A stretch of DNA of 64,000 nucleotides from KACC-23026 sp963829575 (GTDB lineage: Bacteria; Bacillota; Bacilli; Bacillales; Sporolactobacillaceae), in the NCBI GenBank assembly GCA_963829575.1, contig CAWHJF010000012.1:657636-721635 (forward strand), written 5' to 3'. Of this stretch, positions 54,912 through 64,000 are shown piece after piece. The position numbers and the translations under genes are program-made. The notes below the pieces were generated by a model. That model ran no database searches. It was given only the letters and a program-made list of their open reading frames with translations, and had not been told where the DNA came from. The stretch's first letter is position 1; each line of letters starts with the position of its first letter.

Positions 54912-57384
54912 TTATTTTAGATACTCTTTTGCTACATAACCTACGTAGTTTGTATTTGGAACATACACTTTTACCATGGTATAACCACTTGATGTTGTAG
55001 AAGATGTATTCGGATATAGAATAACATCTTGACCATTTGTTAAATAACCTATAGCGGTCGAATGAACATCACTATTTGGATGAATATACAATTTATCTGC
55101 GTTAACGGACATCAAAGTCGCGTTTGTACAATTAGAAGCGACCCAATAGGTCTTTCCATTATAAAAAACTTGTAACCAATCATCATATTGGTATAGACCT
55201 GTGGCTTTTGCGGTTAAGTCAGTATTTGCTGTAGTACCGGCAATTGTGTCATTCTAAAGCTGGGTAGGTTCTGTAATTCACCTTTGAATTGATTGTAATA
55301 TTAATTCCTCCACCTGGAATCGCGTAGGTTGCAGGCTGGGGTTGGTTACTTGGAATAACTTTAGATGGCCATACAAGAGGTGGAACATTCGAATTTTTTG
55401 GTGTTTGCAGTGCGTAATTATACTTGTTATAAGGGTCCACTGCCTGCATAATATTTGCAATATCTGCTGCCCACTTTGGATCTGTCGCATAATGAACATT
55501 CATATCGGGCAATGTGGTGCCTTCATAGTCTTGCCGCATCCAGGGTGGCTTGATGGATCCTCAAGATATTCACAAATCACAAAATTCGCTTCGAAATCCA
55601 CTGAATTCTGTACATCTTTAAAATAATATGCATTGGTAAATGGATAACTGTCATACGCCCCTAACCCAAAATAATTATGCTTTAGTTTGGCTAAAGGTGA
55701 GGTCCCATTTCCTGTTTCATGGATCGCATGAGCAAAAAGGTACAAGGCGTTGATGCCATAAGTGTCCTGCTCAGCTAAGAAAAATTGGCCTAAACCATTA
55801 AGTGGGCTTGTTGAATTCTTTGCTGCAATGTAATTATTAATTTGAGTTGCTGTCACATCAGACTTCGTTAAAAGGTTCATACAAAGGTACGAGTGGCATT
55901 CTAGTCGGTTTGACCATAAACATCCAAATTATGGGTGCTTGAACTGGTAACCCCACTGGAATTCGTAGCTACTTGTTTAATCACATACTGACCCAGTGGA
56001 AATTGTTTGCTTGGATTAGTAATTGTACTAAACTCTGTCCATGTGGAAGCACCAGATGGTTGATAATAGTACTTGTAAGAAAGTGCCTCGCCATTCGGAT
56101 CAGTGGCTGTTGATGAAAACGTGACTGGAACTTGATCAGTAATTGAACTACCAGTTGGGCTTATATTAAAGCCAATTTAACAGCACCAAAAACATGCAAA
56201 TTATGAGTGCTTGAACTGGACAACCCAGCGGAATTCGTAACCACTTGTTTAATCACATATTGCCCCATCGGTAGCTGCTTTCCTGGATTAGAAGATGTGC
56301 TAAACTCTGTCCATGTTGGTGAACCAAACTTTTGATAATAGTACTTATAAGAAAGGTTACCGCCATTGGGATCAGTGGCAATTGATGGAAATGATATTTT
56401 AACGTCATCTGTGACAGAACTACCGATTGGACTGATTTTAAATCCTGATATTGGAGGATTACTTTTAAAAACATGCAAATTATGGGTAGCTGAGTCGGAA
56501 AATCCATCTGAATTCGTGACCACTTGTTTAATCACATAGTCACCCATCGGTAACTGTTCACCAGGGGTAGAAGATGTGCTGAACTCAGTCCATGTTGACG
56601 AACCGGACTTTTGGTAATAGTACTTGTAAGAAAGGCTACTACCATTCGGATCAGTCGCAATTGATGGGAACGATATTTTAATGCTATCAATAACAGCACT
56701 ATCAGTCGGACTGATTTTAAAACCTGATTTTGGAACGACTCCATAAACATACAAATTATGGGTACTTGAACTAGAAACCCCATCAGAATTCGTGACGACT
56801 TGTTTAATCACATACTGACCACTTGAAAGTTGACTGCTTGGATTAGAAGAAGAACTGAATTCAGTCCAAGTTGAAGATCCAGACTTTTGATAGTAATACT
56901 TATAAGATAGGATCTTACCATCTGGATCGGTCGCAGTTGATGGGAACGATATTGGTACCGCATCTGTAACAGAACGACCAGTCGGACTTATACTAAAACC
57001 AGATTTCACAGCGCCATAAACATACAAATTATGGGTACTGGAGTTGGACAATCCGCTAGAATCCGTGACGACTTGTTTAATCACGTATGGCCCCATAGAA
57101 AATTGTTTGCTAGGCTTAGAAGATGTACTAAATCTAGTCCAAGTTGAAGAACCAGACGCTTGATAGTAATACTTATAAGAAAGGGTCTCACCATTCGGGT
57201 CTGTTGCGGTTGATGGAAACGATATTGGAACTTGATCGGTCACAGCGCTTCCAGTCGGACTAATAGTAAAACCTGCTTTTGGTGGAGTGTTGCTAGCCGC
57301 CAGTGCCTGTCCGTGTGGAAGAATGATAAAGAAGAGACACATCCCAACCAACAAAAATAACAAATTATTTAATTTTTTAAACAC
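54912..57384 (-). pseudogene. Secreted GH73 N-acetylglucosaminidase with five PKD-like repeats, frameshifted at least four times
   Basis: Start GTG 57384 with GGGGGGAAGG upstream. A signal peptide (LLFLLVGMCLFFIILPHG) leads to five repeats of about 84 residues (GFTISPTGSAVTDQVPISF, KYYYQASGSSTWTRFS, YVIKQVV). The fifth repeat is in a new frame after 56165. After a further shift near 55900 comes the glucosaminidase domain (LFAHAIHETGNGTSPLAK with the catalytic Glu), then MNVHYATDPKWAADIANIMQ after a shift near 55550, and SH3-like ends after a shift near 55257. The layout parallels the PA14-GH73 gene at 41664 but with different adhesion repeats. Confidence 0.8.
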
Positions 57385-57650
57385 AATTTTTATCCTTCCC
57401 CCCTTTTTACCGTATATTACAAAATACGACACTATTAAAAGTATAGTATAGGAACCTATAAAAGTTAAGAGAAGATTAGTAGATTAGAAGAATAAATTTC
57501 GAGTATGAATCTACCTATTTTTTAGATGAGTTGTAATTAAAACTTTAGTGGCATCAACCTGTGGTCGAAGTCTTGTGACAATGGATAGGGTAATTGAGTT
57601 GTGTATTTCTTATTCTAATAAAAATTTATACCTTTAAAAACAGATGACCA

Positions 57651-57659
57651 TGATATAAT
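57651..57659 (+). promoter_or_regulatory. Extended -10 promoter before the second glycosyltransferase group
   Basis: TG-A-TATAAT lies 60 bp before the next start codon, on the plus strand, with no clear -35. Confidence 0.45.
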
Positions 57660-57720
57660 AATCGAGGATTGTCGAGAATGGTTGAACGATTGAATGTTTT
57701 TGAAAAAGTGAGGGTCTAAG

Positions 57721-58866
57721 TTGAGTTTAAATATATCAAACCAAAAGAAGTTATTAATTCTACGTGGAAGTTCCCAATATGTATCTCCAGATCATTATAA
57801 TGTTCAGGAGATTGGTCTTGCTAAAGTCTTAGCGGAAAAAGGCTGGAAGATCCTCATCATTTCCTCTGGGCCAGAGAAAAGACGGCTCACGTTAGGTGAG
57901 AACATAGAGTGGCTGGAGTTAAAACGGTTTGGGACTACCTTTGGCTGGCCGTTCGGGAGTTTGAAAGAAATCCGGAGGTTTGAACCTGATATTCTCCAAT
58001 TGCAAGATATTACCAATGTTGCTTCGTTCATTGCGCTTATTGCCATAAATCAATTAAAGATTCCGCTTGTTCTATCATTAGGTGAATATACCTTTAACGG
58101 GGCATTAAAAGCTGCTTTCACAAAGGTGACGTCATTGTTTTTGAAGAAACGTGTGAGGAAGGTATTTTGTAAAACAAACTCTTCGATCGAATTTTCAAAG
58201 AAACTAGGGTTTAAGGAAAGTCTTTATGCACCGATTGGTATTGATGAGACAGCTTACTCGAAACTAGAGGATATTGAGAACCTAGGTTGGTTAAACGAAT
58301 TAAAGTTGCGAAGAGAAAATGGCGAACGTATATTATGTCATATTGGAAGATTAGACAAACATGATAACTCTGAGTTTGTATGCGGCGTGTTACGGCAGTT
58401 ACCTCCTGATTTTTCCCTGTTACTTATTGGTGAGCCAGTTGATCATGCTAGAAAATTTATAGACAAGTCCATTGAGAACCGGATCATTCTAACGGGTAGA
58501 GTACCTAATAAAGATATAGGAACCGCCCTGAAATACTCCGATTTATATTTGGCGTGTTCCGAAGTTGAGATCTTTGGAATGTCAGCAGTCGAAAGCATCT
58601 TCCATGGGTGCCCTGTTATGGGCTATGCCACGGGGGGAATCAAGGAGATTGTTCAGGACGAGGTTAATGGAATAAAAATGAAGACTCGAAATATAGAAGA
58701 TTGGGCACTACACATTGAGCGTTTATTTAATGAGAGTAAGATTGAAATTTTGAAAAATAAGTGTTCTAACAATAATGAACAGTATACATGGAAAACAAGA
58801 GCGTTAGTTTACGATCAAGGTTATAACCAAGTATTAATTTTAAAAGAGGAGAAAAAACGTGGCTAA
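57721..58866 (+). CDS. GT4-family glycosyltransferase
   Basis: 381 residues, TTG start with GAGGG upstream. GSSQYVSPDHYNVQEIGLA is the N-terminal nucleotide-binding region and CHIGRLDKHDNSEFVCGVLR opens the C-terminal domain. The E-x7-E-type block SEVEIFGMSAVESIFHGCPV is well kept. It overlaps the next gene by 8 bp, so the two are coupled. Sugar specificity is unknown. Confidence 0.87.
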   Translation: MSLNISNQKKLLILRGSSQYVSPDHYNVQEIGLAKVLAEKGWKILIISSGPEKRRLTLGENIEWLELKRFGTTFGWPFGSLKEIRRFEPDILQLQDITNVASFIALIAINQLKIPLVLSLGEYTFNGALKAAFTKVTSLFLKKRVRKVFCKTNSSIEFSKKLGFKESLYAPIGIDETAYSKLEDIENLGWLNELKLRRENGERILCHIGRLDKHDNSEFVCGVLRQLPPDFSLLLIGEPVDHARKFIDKSIENRIILTGRVPNKDIGTALKYSDLYLACSEVEIFGMSAVESIFHGCPVMGYATGGIKEIVQDEVNGIKMKTRNIEDWALHIERLFNESKIEILKNKCSNNNEQYTWKTRALVYDQGYNQVLILKEEKKRG

Positions 58867-60001
58867 GTTCAAGATACTCTTTATAAATCACGCTTCGAGA
58901 ATGGGTGGCGCCGAGAGAGTCCTGTTTGATCTTCTCGAAAATCTAAATAGAGACCAATTTGAACCAATTTTAATTTGTCCACCGGGGGCCTTAGCAGAAC
59001 AAGCGAAAGAGATTTCTGTCAAGTGTATTGAATTAGAAGGACTCCATCAATTAGAGACCACGCGAACGAATCTAAAGCCTACTGATTTATTTTCTGTTTT
59101 TAGGATTATTAGCCAGATAAACCAAAGTATTAGAAAGATTAAACCGGATTTAATCTATAGTAATTCTGTCAAAGCTCATATTTTTGTTAATTATAAAAAG
59201 CGTAAAGTCAAAACGCTTATCCGGTTGCATGACTTTCCTTCCAGTTTTGAAGGGGTATCAGCGAAATTATTAAATCGTGCTTTAGTTAATGCGGATTTTG
59301 TAAGCTGTGTGTCAAAGAGTGTTGCAGATGATGTGCGTGCCTTTATCCAAGACAATGATCAGAATAAGCTAGTCGTTAATTATAATGGTGTTCATATGAG
59401 AAGAGACAGCGAAGCTAAAGTTGGGTCAGCAAACCCGAAAATTGTCATAGCAGGTTGGTTATTTGCCTGGAAAGGGTTTGATCTTTTTGTTGACGCCATG
59501 GAAGAAATTGCAGAAGAATGTCCAGAATGGGAATTCTTAATTGCAGGGGGCGTTGCAGAAGACACTCAGGAAAGTGTGACGTACTCTCGAACACTCCAAT
59601 CCAAAATAAGTCAGTCTAAATTTAAAGATCGATTTATTTTGCACGGTGGCTACAAGAGCTTAGAAGAGATTTTAAATACGGGTGAAAACTGTATCTTTGT
59701 TCAGCCTTCTTCAAGACCAGACCCGCTTCCAACGGTTATATTAGAAGCTGCTCAATTCAAAGTTCCAATTATTGCGAGTGACTTGGGTGGAAGTAAAGAA
59801 ATCATACAAAATGAAATAAGCGGGTTTTTAATTTCTCCAGACAAAGATGAAATCGTTGATGCAGTCCGAAAACTGGTAAACGATAATCAATTAAGAACAG
59901 ATTTTGGTGAGGCCATCTATCAAACCGTTAGTGAGGACTTCTCGATCAATAGCTATAAGGAAGATATGGAAGCACTATTATTGAAGGCAATGAACAACTA
60001 A
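58859..60001 (+). CDS. GT4-family glycosyltransferase
   Basis: 380 residues, GTG start inside the previous gene. The N-terminus FINHASRMGGAERVLFDLLE is the classic GT4 start with the Gly-Gly loop. The C-terminal block is KIVIAGWLFAWKGFDLFVDA, followed by FVQPSSRPDPLPTVILEAAQ with the nucleotide-sugar Glu. The enzyme is intact. Confidence 0.9.
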   Translation: MAKFKILFINHASRMGGAERVLFDLLENLNRDQFEPILICPPGALAEQAKEISVKCIELEGLHQLETTRTNLKPTDLFSVFRIISQINQSIRKIKPDLIYSNSVKAHIFVNYKKRKVKTLIRLHDFPSSFEGVSAKLLNRALVNADFVSCVSKSVADDVRAFIQDNDQNKLVVNYNGVHMRRDSEAKVGSANPKIVIAGWLFAWKGFDLFVDAMEEIAEECPEWEFLIAGGVAEDTQESVTYSRTLQSKISQSKFKDRFILHGGYKSLEEILNTGENCIFVQPSSRPDPLPTVILEAAQFKVPIIASDLGGSKEIIQNEISGFLISPDKDEIVDAVRKLVNDNQLRTDFGEAIYQTVSEDFSINSYKEDMEALLLKAMNN

Positions 60002-60038
60002 GAACCAGATTTTCTTTGCCCAGTGGATTTAAAATTCG

Positions 60039-60047
60039 TGGTATACT
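60039..60047 (+). promoter_or_regulatory. Extended -10 promoter before the GDP-mannose genes
   Basis: TG-G-TATACT lies 75 bp before the next start codon, in the 119-bp gap. No clear -35. Confidence 0.4.
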
Positions 60048-60120
60048 GAGGACATTCAACAAAATTCTACAAGTCACACATCTCTATAGATTGAAAGCGA
60101 CTTAAAGGTAGGTTTATCTA

Positions 60121-61242
60121 ATGAAAGTTGCAGTGATTCATGATTGGTTGGTTACGTATGCAGGGGCTGAAAAAGTCTTAGAACAAATCCTTAAGCTATT
60201 TCCAGAAGCGGATTTGTTTAGTGTTGTAGACTTTATTCCTGATGACCAACGGGGGTTTATTTTAAATAAGAAGGTCACCACTTCTTTTATACAGAAGTTA
60301 CCAAGAGCTAGAAAAAGTTATCGTCAGTATTTGCCCTTAATGCCGATGGCTATTGAGCAATTTGATCTGTCTAGTTATGATTTGATTATTTCTAGCTCAC
60401 ACGCGGTTGCCAAGGGTGTTATAACAGGCCCTGATCAGGTCCATATTTCTTATGTCCATTCCCCAATCCGGTATGCATGGGATCTACAACATCAATACCT
60501 TAAAGAATCTGGTCTAGATAAAGGGATTAAAGGGAATGTGACAAGATATCTTCTTCATAAAATCAGGAATTGGGATTACCGAACGGCAAACGGAGTGGAT
60601 TATTTTATTTCGAATTCTGACTTTATTGGCAGACGAATCTGGAAAGTGTATCGTCGAGAGTCCGAGACCATTTATCCGCCTGTGAGTGTAGAGGATTTTG
60701 AACTAAGATCGGTAAAAGAGGACTTTTATCTCACAGCTTCGCGAATGGTTCCCTATAAAAAGATCGATCTTATTGTCAAAGCCTTTAATGAGATGCCAGA
60801 TAAAAAGTTGGTTGTGATTGGCGATGGGCCGGATTTCAACAAGATTCAATCGGTCGCCAAATCTAACATTCAATTACTGGGCTATCAATCTTTTTCTGTT
60901 CTGAAAGATCATATGCAACGGGCAAAGGGATTTGTGTTTGCGGCAGAAGAGGATTTTGGCATAACACCGGTTGAAGCACAAGCCTGTGGGACACCAGTGA
61001 TCGCGTATGGAAAAGGGGGGTCTTTGGAGACTGTAAAAGGGATAGACCGTGCGGAAGACCCTACTGGTGTTTTTTTCGAAGAACAATCTGTTCCATCTAT
61101 TTGCAAAGCGATCAAGAGATTTGAAACAGAAAGTGTTAAACTCTCGTCTAACAATTGTCGAAAGCATGCAGAGACCTTTTCGACTCAAGTTTTCCACACG
61201 AAGTTCAAAAATTTTGTATTAAATAAAATAGGTGATAAATAA
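60121..61242 (+). CDS. GT4-family glycosyltransferase, WbaZ-like mannosyltransferase candidate
   Basis: 373 residues. MKVAVIHDWLVTYAGAEKVLEQIL at the start, and VHSPIRYAWDLQHQYL, YFISNSDFIGRRIWKVYRRE and AAEEDFGITPVEAQACGTPV further on, fit the WbaZ/RfaG-type group that often uses GDP-mannose. Its stop overlaps the ATG of the ManC gene by one base (TAATG), and ManC makes GDP-mannose, which supports a mannosyl donor (inference). The gene is intact. Confidence 0.88.
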   Translation: MKVAVIHDWLVTYAGAEKVLEQILKLFPEADLFSVVDFIPDDQRGFILNKKVTTSFIQKLPRARKSYRQYLPLMPMAIEQFDLSSYDLIISSSHAVAKGVITGPDQVHISYVHSPIRYAWDLQHQYLKESGLDKGIKGNVTRYLLHKIRNWDYRTANGVDYFISNSDFIGRRIWKVYRRESETIYPPVSVEDFELRSVKEDFYLTASRMVPYKKIDLIVKAFNEMPDKKLVVIGDGPDFNKIQSVAKSNIQLLGYQSFSVLKDHMQRAKGFVFAAEEDFGITPVEAQACGTPVIAYGKGGSLETVKGIDRAEDPTGVFFEEQSVPSICKAIKRFETESVKLSSNNCRKHAETFSTQVFHTKFKNFVLNKIGDK

Positions 61243-62612
61243 TGAAGTTTGTATTGTTATCGGGTGGTTCTGGAAAACGACTATGGCCATTGTCGAATGA
61301 TTCAAGATCCAAACAGTTCTTAAAAGTATTGCAAAGTGAAAATGAAGACCGACTAGAATCTATGGTTCAAAGAGTTTGGGGACAACTTGGAAGTATAGGT
61401 TTAGACACTTCCTCGTTCATTGCCACTGGGAAAGCGCAAGTAGAAATGATTCATTCTCAATTGGGCAAAGATGTTCCGATAATTATAGAGCCTGAAAGAC
61501 GGGATACCTTCCCGGCGATTGCTTTAGCTGCCTCTTATTTATATTCTGTTCAAGGTGTTTCACTCGATGAGGTCATGGGCGTTTTACCCGTTGACCCTTT
61601 TGTAGAGACTCAATTCTTTCAACGTGTTCACGACCTTGAAGAGGTTTTAAATAAGACCGATGCAGATCTCGCTCTATTAGGGGTTAAACCGACATTTCCT
61701 TCATCGAAGTATGGTTACATTGTTCCGAAAGAAGTACATGATGACGTCATTTCAGTCAGTCACTTTAAAGAAAAGCCGGATTCTCATACAGCTCAAGAGT
61801 TAATGTCAAAAAATGCTCTTTGGAACTGTGGTGTCTTTGCTTTTAAACTAGGCCATCTCATTAATCTTTTAGAAGAAAAAGGGTTGCCACTAAGCTATGA
61901 TGAATTAAGTAAGCAGTATGGACAATTAGAAAAAACGAGTTTTGATTATGAAGTCGTTGAAAAAACGGATAAAATAGTAGCGTTAGCTTATGATGGGTTT
62001 TGGAAAGATCTTGGAACTTGGAATACGTTAACGGAGGAAATGGCCACTACATTCATTGGCCAAGGCGCTTTGAGTGACGATTCAACGAACAGCCATGTCG
62101 TCAACGAGTTAGAGATTCCGATCAATGTCCTTGGGCTCTCTGATGTCATTGTTGCAGCTAGTCCAGATGGGATTCTTGTAGCCGACAAAGAGGCTAGCCC
62201 AAGGGTTAAAGAATTATTAAAGAATAATGATCAACGTCCCATGTATGAAGAACGGAGATGGGGTTGGTATAAAGTCTTAGATTTCACAAAATACGATCAG
62301 AATAAAGAAGTTTTGACAAAGAAAGTCCTTTTAAAAGAAGGAAGTTATTTAAGATATCATTCCCATGAAAAGCGCCAAGAGGTTTGGAATGTCTTGAAAG
62401 GGAAAGGGATATTGGCTTTAGACGGGCAACTTGCTGAAGTCAACGCGGGTGATGTAATCATATTACCTATAGGTTCCAAACACGCGCTATTAGCAAAGGA
62501 AGAGTTAGAACTTATTGAAGTTCAAAGCGGAAGTGAAGTAATAGAAGAAGACCTGCATTTCTATTATCAAACTTGGACTGAAATAGAAGAGGTTTGTCTT
62601 TTGAAAAATTAA
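61242..62612 (+). CDS. manC: Mannose-1-phosphate guanylyltransferase / mannose-6-phosphate isomerase (type II)
   Basis: The enzyme makes GDP-mannose from mannose-1-P and GTP; the C-terminal cupin interconverts mannose-6-P and fructose-6-P. 456 residues. The nucleotidyltransferase signature LSGGSGKRLWPLSND is at the N-terminus, and VKPTFPSSKYGYI and FKEKPD follow. The cupin has GSYLRYHSHEKRQEVWNVL and a metal-site pattern through GDVIILPIGSKHAL. Length and domain order match ManC/AlgA. It is coupled to the upstream mannosyltransferase. Confidence 0.93.
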   Translation: MKFVLLSGGSGKRLWPLSNDSRSKQFLKVLQSENEDRLESMVQRVWGQLGSIGLDTSSFIATGKAQVEMIHSQLGKDVPIIIEPERRDTFPAIALAASYLYSVQGVSLDEVMGVLPVDPFVETQFFQRVHDLEEVLNKTDADLALLGVKPTFPSSKYGYIVPKEVHDDVISVSHFKEKPDSHTAQELMSKNALWNCGVFAFKLGHLINLLEEKGLPLSYDELSKQYGQLEKTSFDYEVVEKTDKIVALAYDGFWKDLGTWNTLTEEMATTFIGQGALSDDSTNSHVVNELEIPINVLGLSDVIVAASPDGILVADKEASPRVKELLKNNDQRPMYEERRWGWYKVLDFTKYDQNKEVLTKKVLLKEGSYLRYHSHEKRQEVWNVLKGKGILALDGQLAEVNAGDVIILPIGSKHALLAKEELELIEVQSGSEVIEEDLHFYYQTWTEIEEVCLLKN

Positions 62613-62632
62613 CCATACATTTTTGGATTTTT

Positions 62633-62661
62633 TGGGCCTCGCGATGGTGAGGTCCTTCTTT
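62633..62661 (+). terminator. Terminator of the manC operon
   Basis: GGGCCTC and GAGGTCC arms with an 8-nt loop, then TTCTTT. Confidence 0.7.
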
Positions 62662-62786
62662 ATGTCATTTAGTGGTAACCAAACCACTAGACCAATATTG
62701 ACAGTTAATTGAAAGATCAAGTAGCATAACAAGTGATATTGATGTGTTCGGTTTGAATCAAAGCATATAAAAGGGCGGGGTTAGGG

Positions 62787-63957
62787 ATGTTTAAAATTGC
62801 TGTAGCCGGTACTGGGTATGTAGGCTTGTCCAATGCCATACTCTTGGCTCAACATAATGAAGTTGTAGCACTCGACATTTTACAAGAAAAAGTTGATTTG
62901 ATTAATCAAGAGGAAGTCTCCAATCGTTGATCAAGAAATAGAAGCTTATTTGCAAACCAAGTCATTGAATTTAAAAGCGACAACCGATCCTGAAGCCGCG
63001 TTTAAGGACGCGGATTATGTCATTATTTCAACGCCAACGAATTATGACCCTGAAACGAATTATTTTAATACAGCCTCAGTGGAGACGGTTATCGATCATG
63101 TCCTCTCAATTAATTCTAAAGCCGTTATGATCATTAAGTCCACTGTACCGGTTGGGTATACAAAAGAAACGAGAAAAAAATTCAAGACGGAAAATATACT
63201 ATTCTCTCCAGAATTCTTAAGAGAAGGTAAGGCGCTTTATGACAATCTTTATCCGTCGCGGATTGTCGTTGGTGAGCAATCGGAACGGGCTAGAGTATTT
63301 GCTAATCTTCTAGTTGAAGGTGCTTTAAAAGAAGAGATAGAGGTTTTATTTACCGATTCCACCGAGGCTGAGGCGATTAAGTTATTTGCGAACACGTACC
63401 TTGCGATGCGTGTGGCCTTTTTCAATGAACTAGATTCCTATGCTGAGATTCGTGGGTTAGATAGCAAACAAATCATCGAAGGCATAGGTCTAGATCCGCG
63501 TATTGGGAGCCATTATAACAATCCTTCATTTGGTTATGGAGGGTATTGTCTTCCGAAAGATACCAAGCAATTGCTAGCGAATTATGAAGATGTACCGAAT
63601 AATATCATGGCAGCTATTGTGGACGCGAATCGCACAAGAAAAGACCACGTGGCCGATCAGATTATCAACCGAAGCCCAGAGGTTGTGGGGATTTTCAGAT
63701 TAACCATGAAAATGGACTCGGATAACTTTAGACAATCCGCCATTCAAGGTGTGATGAAACGAATCAAGGGAAAAGGGATTACAGTGGTCGTCTATGAACC
63801 GGCTTTGGAACAGGATGAATTCTATCATTCTCAAGTCGTTCATGATTTAGAGGCATTTAAAGCAATGAGTGATGTGATTGTCGCCAATCGCCTTAGTGAA
63901 GAATTGATGGATGTTAAAGAGAAAGTCTACACGAGAGATTTGTTTAGTAGAGATTAA
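62787..63957 (+). pseudogene. ugd: UDP-glucose 6-dehydrogenase, one frameshift near residue 44
   Basis: The enzyme oxidises UDP-glucose to UDP-glucuronate with NAD. The first frame gives FKIAVAGTGYVGLSNAILLA, the Rossmann motif, and stops after 47 residues. The same protein continues in another frame from about 62917 (RKSPIVDQEIEAYLQTKSL). Downstream signatures are intact: STVPVGYTKETR, FSPEFLREGKALYDNLYPSR and GYGGYCLPKDTKQL with the catalytic Cys. Total about 388 residues, the short Ugd class. A single extra G in CAAGAGGAAG would explain the shift. It may be sequence error, since the rest is perfect. Confidence 0.88.
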
Positions 63958-63976
63958 GAATAAAATAGGACGTCGG

Positions 63977-64000
63977 AACAGCCCTTATCATGGGCTGTTT
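63977..64000 (+). terminator. Terminator of ugd, cut by the window end
   Basis: AACAGCCC and GGGCTGTT arms enclose a 7-nt loop; the T-run starts at the window edge. Confidence 0.75.

Overview
The window reads as a chromosomal segment of a motile, Gram-positive, Bacillales-type Firmicute. Supporting signs are strong AGGAGG-type ribosome sites, frequent TTG and GTG starts, a MotA/MotB stator pair, LytR-CpsA-Psr (LCP) wall ligases, NlpC/P60 and GH73 wall hydrolases, a PadR-HAAS-DUF4173 trio and the MnaA/TagA teichoic-acid linkage enzymes. No rRNA or tRNA gene was seen, and the genus cannot be fixed from the sequence alone.

Layout. 1-12 kb holds metabolic and regulatory genes: a truncated acyl-CoA ligase, a HAD phosphatase, a SEC-C protein, an acyl-CoA thioesterase, a LacI regulator divergent from a GH13 maltodextrin hydrolase with a probable small RNA between them, a two-domain methyltransferase and an HD-GYP-like protein. 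12-24 kb holds a Gfo/Idh/MocA oxidoreductase, MotA/MotB, an NlpC/P60 hydrolase, a sugar-efflux MFS protein, tandem aldo/keto reductases and an aminopeptidase P. 24-48 kb is a cell-surface region: a DUF5667 protein, MnaA and TagA, a NERD protein, a secreted subtilase, the PadR operon, a C39 peptidase, LCP proteins, a PA14-GH73 glucosaminidase and a VanZ protein. A 946-bp transposon-like element with terminal inverted repeats and a 9-bp target duplication lies at 39.6-40.6 kb. 48.9-64 kb is an AT-richer exopolysaccharide cluster: initiating sugar transferase, polymerase/ligase, flippase, five glycosyltransferases, ManC and UDP-glucose dehydrogenase. It would build a polymer from GDP-mannose and UDP-glucuronate, which LCP proteins may anchor to the wall.

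Two things stand out. First, many intergenic spacers are filled with arrays of short words repeated about every 20-21 bp (two helical turns), or as 52-bp and 154-bp hairpin units. Four arrays of the AATCGGCGG word, 21 copies in all, keep an exact 21-bp register. TATGAG/CTCATA words form 100-, 111- and 121-bp higher-order repeats. The arrays are not coding and not CRISPR, and I know of no function for them. Second, from about 42.9 kb on, at least seven genes are broken by frameshifts or a nonsense codon, while the first 42 kb has no such break. This means either decay of the surface-polysaccharide region or local sequence error.

Two convincing short genes on the minus strand (39332-39475 and 41073-41219) have good ribosome sites.
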